DNA of 9,281 bases from Pseudomonadota bacterium. GTDB taxonomy: Bacteria > Pseudomonadota > Gammaproteobacteria > Burkholderiales > Methylophilaceae. The notes under the pieces were generated by a model. That model was not told where the DNA came from. It was given only the letters and a program-made list of their open reading frames with translations, and ran no database searches. The DNA is taken from the NCBI GenBank assembly GCA_023459535.1, contig JAEWTK010000167.1:1-9281 (forward strand), in the 5' to 3' direction. Of the stretch, positions 6,318 through 9,281 are shown in pieces; positions within the stretch are counted from its first letter, which is position 1; the number at the start of each line of letters is the position of its first letter. A program made the position numbers and the translations under genes.

Positions 6318-7490
6318 ATGGTGATGCAGTTGATAAGAAAAATGGGCTTGTTCCTCATCCTGGGGCTGAATTCATTCGCAGCAATTGCGCAGGAGGCCAA
6401 GTGGAACTTGCCGGAGCCGGTTACACCTGTCGCAAAGGATATTTTCCAGATTCACAATCAGTTCATGCTGGTGATTTTTGTGATGTTCATCGTGGTGCTG
6501 GCCATCATGATCTATTCCATCTTCAAACACCGCAAGAGTCGCGGCTATCAGGCAGCGACGTTTACCGGTCCGACCACCAGGTCGCAGATCGCCTGGACGC
6601 TGGTGCCGTTCGCCATTCTGCTTTATATCGACTTCATCCTCATGGGTATCCCTGCGGTTCATAGTATCCAGTTGATGGAAGACACGAAGCAGGGCGCCGA
6701 CATGGTGGTGAAGATTACCGGTTCGCAATGGCGCTGGCAATACGAGTACATGGACGGCGAGGCAGAGGGCATCAAGTTCGTCAGCAACCTGACGACGCCG
6801 CAGGAGCAGATCTACAATCAGGAGGAAAAGGGTGAAAACTACCTACTGGAAGTCGATAACCATTTCGTCGTGCCGGTCGACAAGAAGATCCGCATCCTGA
6901 TTACGGCGAATGATGTCATCCATACCTGGTGGGTGCCGGCTTTCGGTTCCGCCCGCGACGCCATCCCCGGTTTCCTGCGTGAGACCTGGATCGAGGTCGA
7001 GAAACCCGGAACTTATCGCGGTCAGTGCAAGGAGCTCTGCGGCAAGGGACATGGGTTCATGCCTATCGTGGTTGACGCCGTGCCGGAAGAGGAATTCAAG
7101 GCCTGGGTCGTTGCCAAGAAAGGTGAGATGGAGGCGGCGACAGCGGGTGCTGACAAGGAGTGGGCCATGGAAGAACTGGTCGCGCACGGCAAGGGGGTTT
7201 ACGAGAAAAACTGTGCCGTCTGTCACCAGGCCAATGGTCAGGGTATGCCACCGGCTTTCCCGCCCTTGACAGGTAGCGCTATCGTGGCAGGTCCCAATTT
7301 CGATGCGGATGGCAAGCTGCTGGTGGACAGTCATCTTGATCGCGTCTGGAACGGCAAGAACATCATGCCTGCCTGGAAAGGCACGCTGAACGATATCGAC
7401 ATTGCCGCTGTGGTGACCTATGAACGCAATGCGCTGGGCAATTCCGTAGGCGATGTGCTGCAACCGGCACAGGTCAAGGCATTACGTTAA
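6318..7490 (+). CDS. coxB: Cytochrome c oxidase subunit II with fused cytochrome c (caa3 type)
   Basis: Subunit II accepts electrons from the cytochrome c pool and passes them through CuA to heme a of subunit I. The ATG at 6318 is chosen because GGGAG lies 5 bases upstream; ATG 6324 is a close alternative and a TTG at 6306 is less likely. From 6318 the protein has 390 residues: a signal peptide (cleavage near AIAQ, residue 25), helices at about 48-68 and 91-111, then the periplasmic cupredoxin domain. Electron entry is marked by W138 and W140 in QWRWQYEY. All CuA ligands are present: H202, C237, E239 (backbone carbonyl), C241, H245 and M248. A linker leads to a C-terminal class I cytochrome c domain with C299-A-V-C302-H303 and a likely distal M350 in IMPAW. 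The fused heme domain makes this a caa3-type enzyme. E239 would also be the subunit II ligand of the Mg site. Confidence 0.96.
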   Translation: MVMQLIRKMGLFLILGLNSFAAIAQEAKWNLPEPVTPVAKDIFQIHNQFMLVIFVMFIVVLAIMIYSIFKHRKSRGYQAATFTGPTTRSQIAWTLVPFAILLYIDFILMGIPAVHSIQLMEDTKQGADMVVKITGSQWRWQYEYMDGEAEGIKFVSNLTTPQEQIYNQEEKGENYLLEVDNHFVVPVDKKIRILITANDVIHTWWVPAFGSARDAIPGFLRETWIEVEKPGTYRGQCKELCGKGHGFMPIVVDAVPEEEFKAWVVAKKGEMEAATAGADKEWAMEELVAHGKGVYEKNCAVCHQANGQGMPPAFPPLTGSAIVAGPNFDADGKLLVDSHLDRVWNGKNIMPAWKGTLNDIDIAAVVTYERNALGNSVGDVLQPAQVKALR

Positions 7491-7525
7491 AAACCGAATA
7501 AAGTTTTGGGGTTAAGGAGAGAGCA

Positions 7526-9118
7526 ATGAGTTATGCAAGCACTGCGGGCCATGACGAACATCATGACCACCCGACCGGCATCCTGCGTTGGTTGACAACG
7601 ACCAACCACAAGGATATCGGGACCATGTACCTGATCTTCTCGCTCATCATGTTCATGGTGGGCGGTTTGATGATCCTGGCGGTACGGGTCGAACTATTCC
7701 AGCCGGGCATGCAGCTGATGCAGCCCGATTTTTATAATCAGTTGATCGGTGTGCATGCGCTGGTGATGATCTTTGCCGCCCTGATGCCGGCGGCGACCGG
7801 TTTTGCCAACTGGATGCTGCCGCTGCAGCTCGGGGCACCCGATATGGCGTTGCCGCGCCTCAACAACTGGGGTTTCTGGCTGTTGCCGCCAGCGGCCATT
7901 TTGCTCACATTGCCGTTTACGCTGGCCTTGTTCGATATCGGTGATGGCGCGATCGCCACAGGCTGGACCTTCTATGCGCCGCTCTCGGTACAGGGCGGCA
8001 TCGGTGTCGATTTCGCCATCTTCGCCGTGCACATCCTCGGTATTTCCTCGGTCATGGGTTCCATCAACGTCATCGTCACCATCTTCAACATGCGTGCTCC
8101 CGGCATGACCTTGATGAAGATGCCGATGTTCGCCTGGGGCTGGTTGATCACTGCGTTCCTGCTGATTGCGACGATTCCGGTATTGGCCGGTGCGGTGACC
8201 ATGCTGTTGACCGACCGCCATTTCGGTACACACTTCTTCAATGCGGCTGGCGGCGGTGACCCGATTCTGTTCCAGCATCTGTTCTGGTTCTTCGGCCACC
8301 CTGAGGTGTACATCCTGCTGCTGCCGGTCTGGGGTTTCATGCCGCAGATTCTGCAGACCTTCGCCCGCAAACCGATGTATGGCTACAAGGCACAGGTCTA
8401 TTCGTTCTGGGGTATCGGTATCCTGTCAGTAGTGGTCTGGGCACACCATTTCTTTACGGTGGGTATGCCGGTACCGGCGCTGATCTACTTCATGTTCAGC
8501 ACCATGGCGATCTCGGTACCGCTGGCCGTGCTGTTCTTCTGCTGGATCGCCACCATGTGGCGCGGTTCCATGACCTTTGAAACGCCCATGCTGTTCGCTG
8601 TCGGCTGGATCATCCTGTTCGGTATCGGCGGCCTGACCGGTCTGGTGCTGGCGGACGTGGCGGCGGACGCGCAATACCACCATACCTATTTCGTTGTTGC
8701 GCACTTCCACTACACACTGTTTGCCGGCGGCATCATGGGCATCATGGCGGGCGTGTATTACTGGCTGCCGAAGATGACGGGGCACATGTACAACGAGAAT
8801 CTGGGCAAGCTGCACTTCTGGCTGACCGCGATCTCGTTCAATCTGACCTTCATTCCGCAATTCTTCCTCGGTCTGGCCGGCATGCCGCGCCGCATCCCGG
8901 ATTACGCGCTGCAGTTCGCCGACTTCAATGCGGTTTCGACGGTGGCGGCGCTGGTGCTGGGTCTGTCTCAGCTGTTGTTTATCTACAACATTGTCAGCTG
9001 TGCACGCGGTGGCAAGAAAGCCACGGACAAGGTATGGGAGGGTTCGGATGGACTGGAGTGGACGCTGCCGTCGCCTCCGCCGTATCACAGTTTCACCGTG
9101 CAACCCGTCATCAAGTAA
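7526..9118 (+). CDS. ctaD: Cytochrome c oxidase subunit I, type A1, with altered K-pathway
   Basis: The catalytic, proton-pumping subunit of a heme-copper oxidase; 530 residues, about 12 membrane helices, start ATG 7526 after AAGGAG. Ligands are complete: heme a H77 and H395, heme a3 H393, CuB H258, H307 and H308. Y262 for the His-Tyr cross-link and E260 in GHPEVY place it in class A1. D-pathway residues D106 (GAPDMALPR) and the N113-N114 pair are present, as are R455-R456 at the heme propionates. Several usually invariant residues differ. The K-pathway block VPTGxK is VPLAVL (331-336), putting Leu in place of Thr and Lys. The K-pathway Ser in the loop after HPEVY aligns with P273. The Mg-site HD pair is H385-H386, so Asp is replaced by His. 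The Trp of VDW is F163. The reading frame is intact and the protein full length, so this is divergence, not decay. It follows coxB by 35 bp. Confidence 0.96.
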   Translation: MSYASTAGHDEHHDHPTGILRWLTTTNHKDIGTMYLIFSLIMFMVGGLMILAVRVELFQPGMQLMQPDFYNQLIGVHALVMIFAALMPAATGFANWMLPLQLGAPDMALPRLNNWGFWLLPPAAILLTLPFTLALFDIGDGAIATGWTFYAPLSVQGGIGVDFAIFAVHILGISSVMGSINVIVTIFNMRAPGMTLMKMPMFAWGWLITAFLLIATIPVLAGAVTMLLTDRHFGTHFFNAAGGGDPILFQHLFWFFGHPEVYILLLPVWGFMPQILQTFARKPMYGYKAQVYSFWGIGILSVVVWAHHFFTVGMPVPALIYFMFSTMAISVPLAVLFFCWIATMWRGSMTFETPMLFAVGWIILFGIGGLTGLVLADVAADAQYHHTYFVVAHFHYTLFAGGIMGIMAGVYYWLPKMTGHMYNENLGKLHFWLTAISFNLTFIPQFFLGLAGMPRRIPDYALQFADFNAVSTVAALVLGLSQLLFIYNIVSCARGGKKATDKVWEGSDGLEWTLPSPPPYHSFTVQPVIK

Positions 9119-9124
9119 ATTATG

Positions 9125-9154
9125 GACGTGGTTCGCAATTTTGCGAACCACGTC
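9125..9154 (+). other. Strong intergenic hairpin after ctaD
   Basis: GACGTGGTTCGCA (9125-9137) pairs perfectly with TGCGAACCACGTC (9142-9154) around a 4-nt ATTT loop, a 13-bp stem. No T-run follows and the next gene starts 22 bp on, so it is not a standard terminator. It may act as a 3' stabiliser of the coxB-ctaD message or set the ratio to the downstream genes. Confidence 0.75.
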
Positions 9155-9175
9155 ATACGACATAAAGAAAGCAAT

Positions 9176-9281
9176 ATGAAAGATCAGGACAAGGACAGGC
9201 GTAGTCGCAGCATCAAGTTGGGGTTGTTCTTCGGATTGCTGGCGTTGATCGTCTATCTGGGATCGATGTACTACATGATAT
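9176..9281 (+). CDS. Start of a small membrane protein, probable oxidase assembly factor (3' end outside window)
   Basis: The frame from ATG 9176 runs open to the window edge and encodes a very basic head (KDQDKDRRSRSIK) followed by one hydrophobic helix (LGLFFGLLALIVYLGSMYYMI). Only 35 codons are visible. Placement right after ctaD and the one-helix layout fit the short cytochrome oxidase assembly proteins that precede ctaG in betaproteobacteria. It could instead be the N-terminus of CtaG (Cox11) itself or of another cox-operon membrane protein. The ribosome binding site is weak (AAAGAAAG). Confidence 0.6.
   Translation, partial: MKDQDKDRRSRSIKLGLFFGLLALIVYLGSMYYMI

Noticed and set aside
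8426..9163. Long minus-strand open frame opposite ctaD (also 7694-8299 and 6843-7463 opposite ctaD and coxB)
   Set aside because: Arg/His/Gln-rich translations typical of shadows of GC-rich genes; the plus-strand genes explain the region.

Overview
The window reads as an ordinary chromosomal stretch of a proteobacterium, most likely a betaproteobacterium. The pointers are the order proS then a small lytic transglycosylase, and the order DUF2244, coxB, ctaD, small membrane protein. No finer taxonomic call can be supported from the sequence alone. Coding DNA is fairly GC-rich, while the spacer at 5466-5832 is clearly AT-richer.

Left part (1-1436): the 3' end of proS runs into a secreted lytic transglycosylase with a 4-base stop/start overlap. 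A perfect-stem terminator follows, shared with the gene arriving from the other strand. Middle-left (1446-3571): on the minus strand queA (queuosine synthesis) is followed by a secreted protein of unknown function. Divergent from queA is a tRNA-Leu(CAA) gene flanked by a 10-bp inverted repeat that places a TATAAT on each side of it.

Middle (3609-5459): a minus-strand PAS-GGDEF diguanylate cyclase with an intact GGDEF and RxxD inhibitory site. Right behind its stop codon lie the scrambled remains of an EAL domain, so the gene was probably once a two-domain GGDEF-EAL protein that lost its phosphodiesterase half. Its start is also odd: a strong ribosome binding site faces an ATT codon next to an A6 run.

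Right part (5466-9281): an AT-rich spacer of about 370 bp with a 15-bp direct repeat, a TGTGAC/GTCGCA palindrome and a hairpin that buries the ribosome binding site of the next gene. Then comes the cytochrome c oxidase operon: DUF2244 membrane protein, coxB with a fused cytochrome c domain (caa3 type), ctaD, a strong intergenic hairpin and the start of a small single-helix membrane protein.

The most interesting signal is in CtaD. It keeps all heme and copper ligands, the cross-linked Tyr and the D-pathway residues, but by motif alignment it has lost the K-pathway Lys, Thr and Ser and the Mg-site Asp. No new defence, mobile or CRISPR system was seen.
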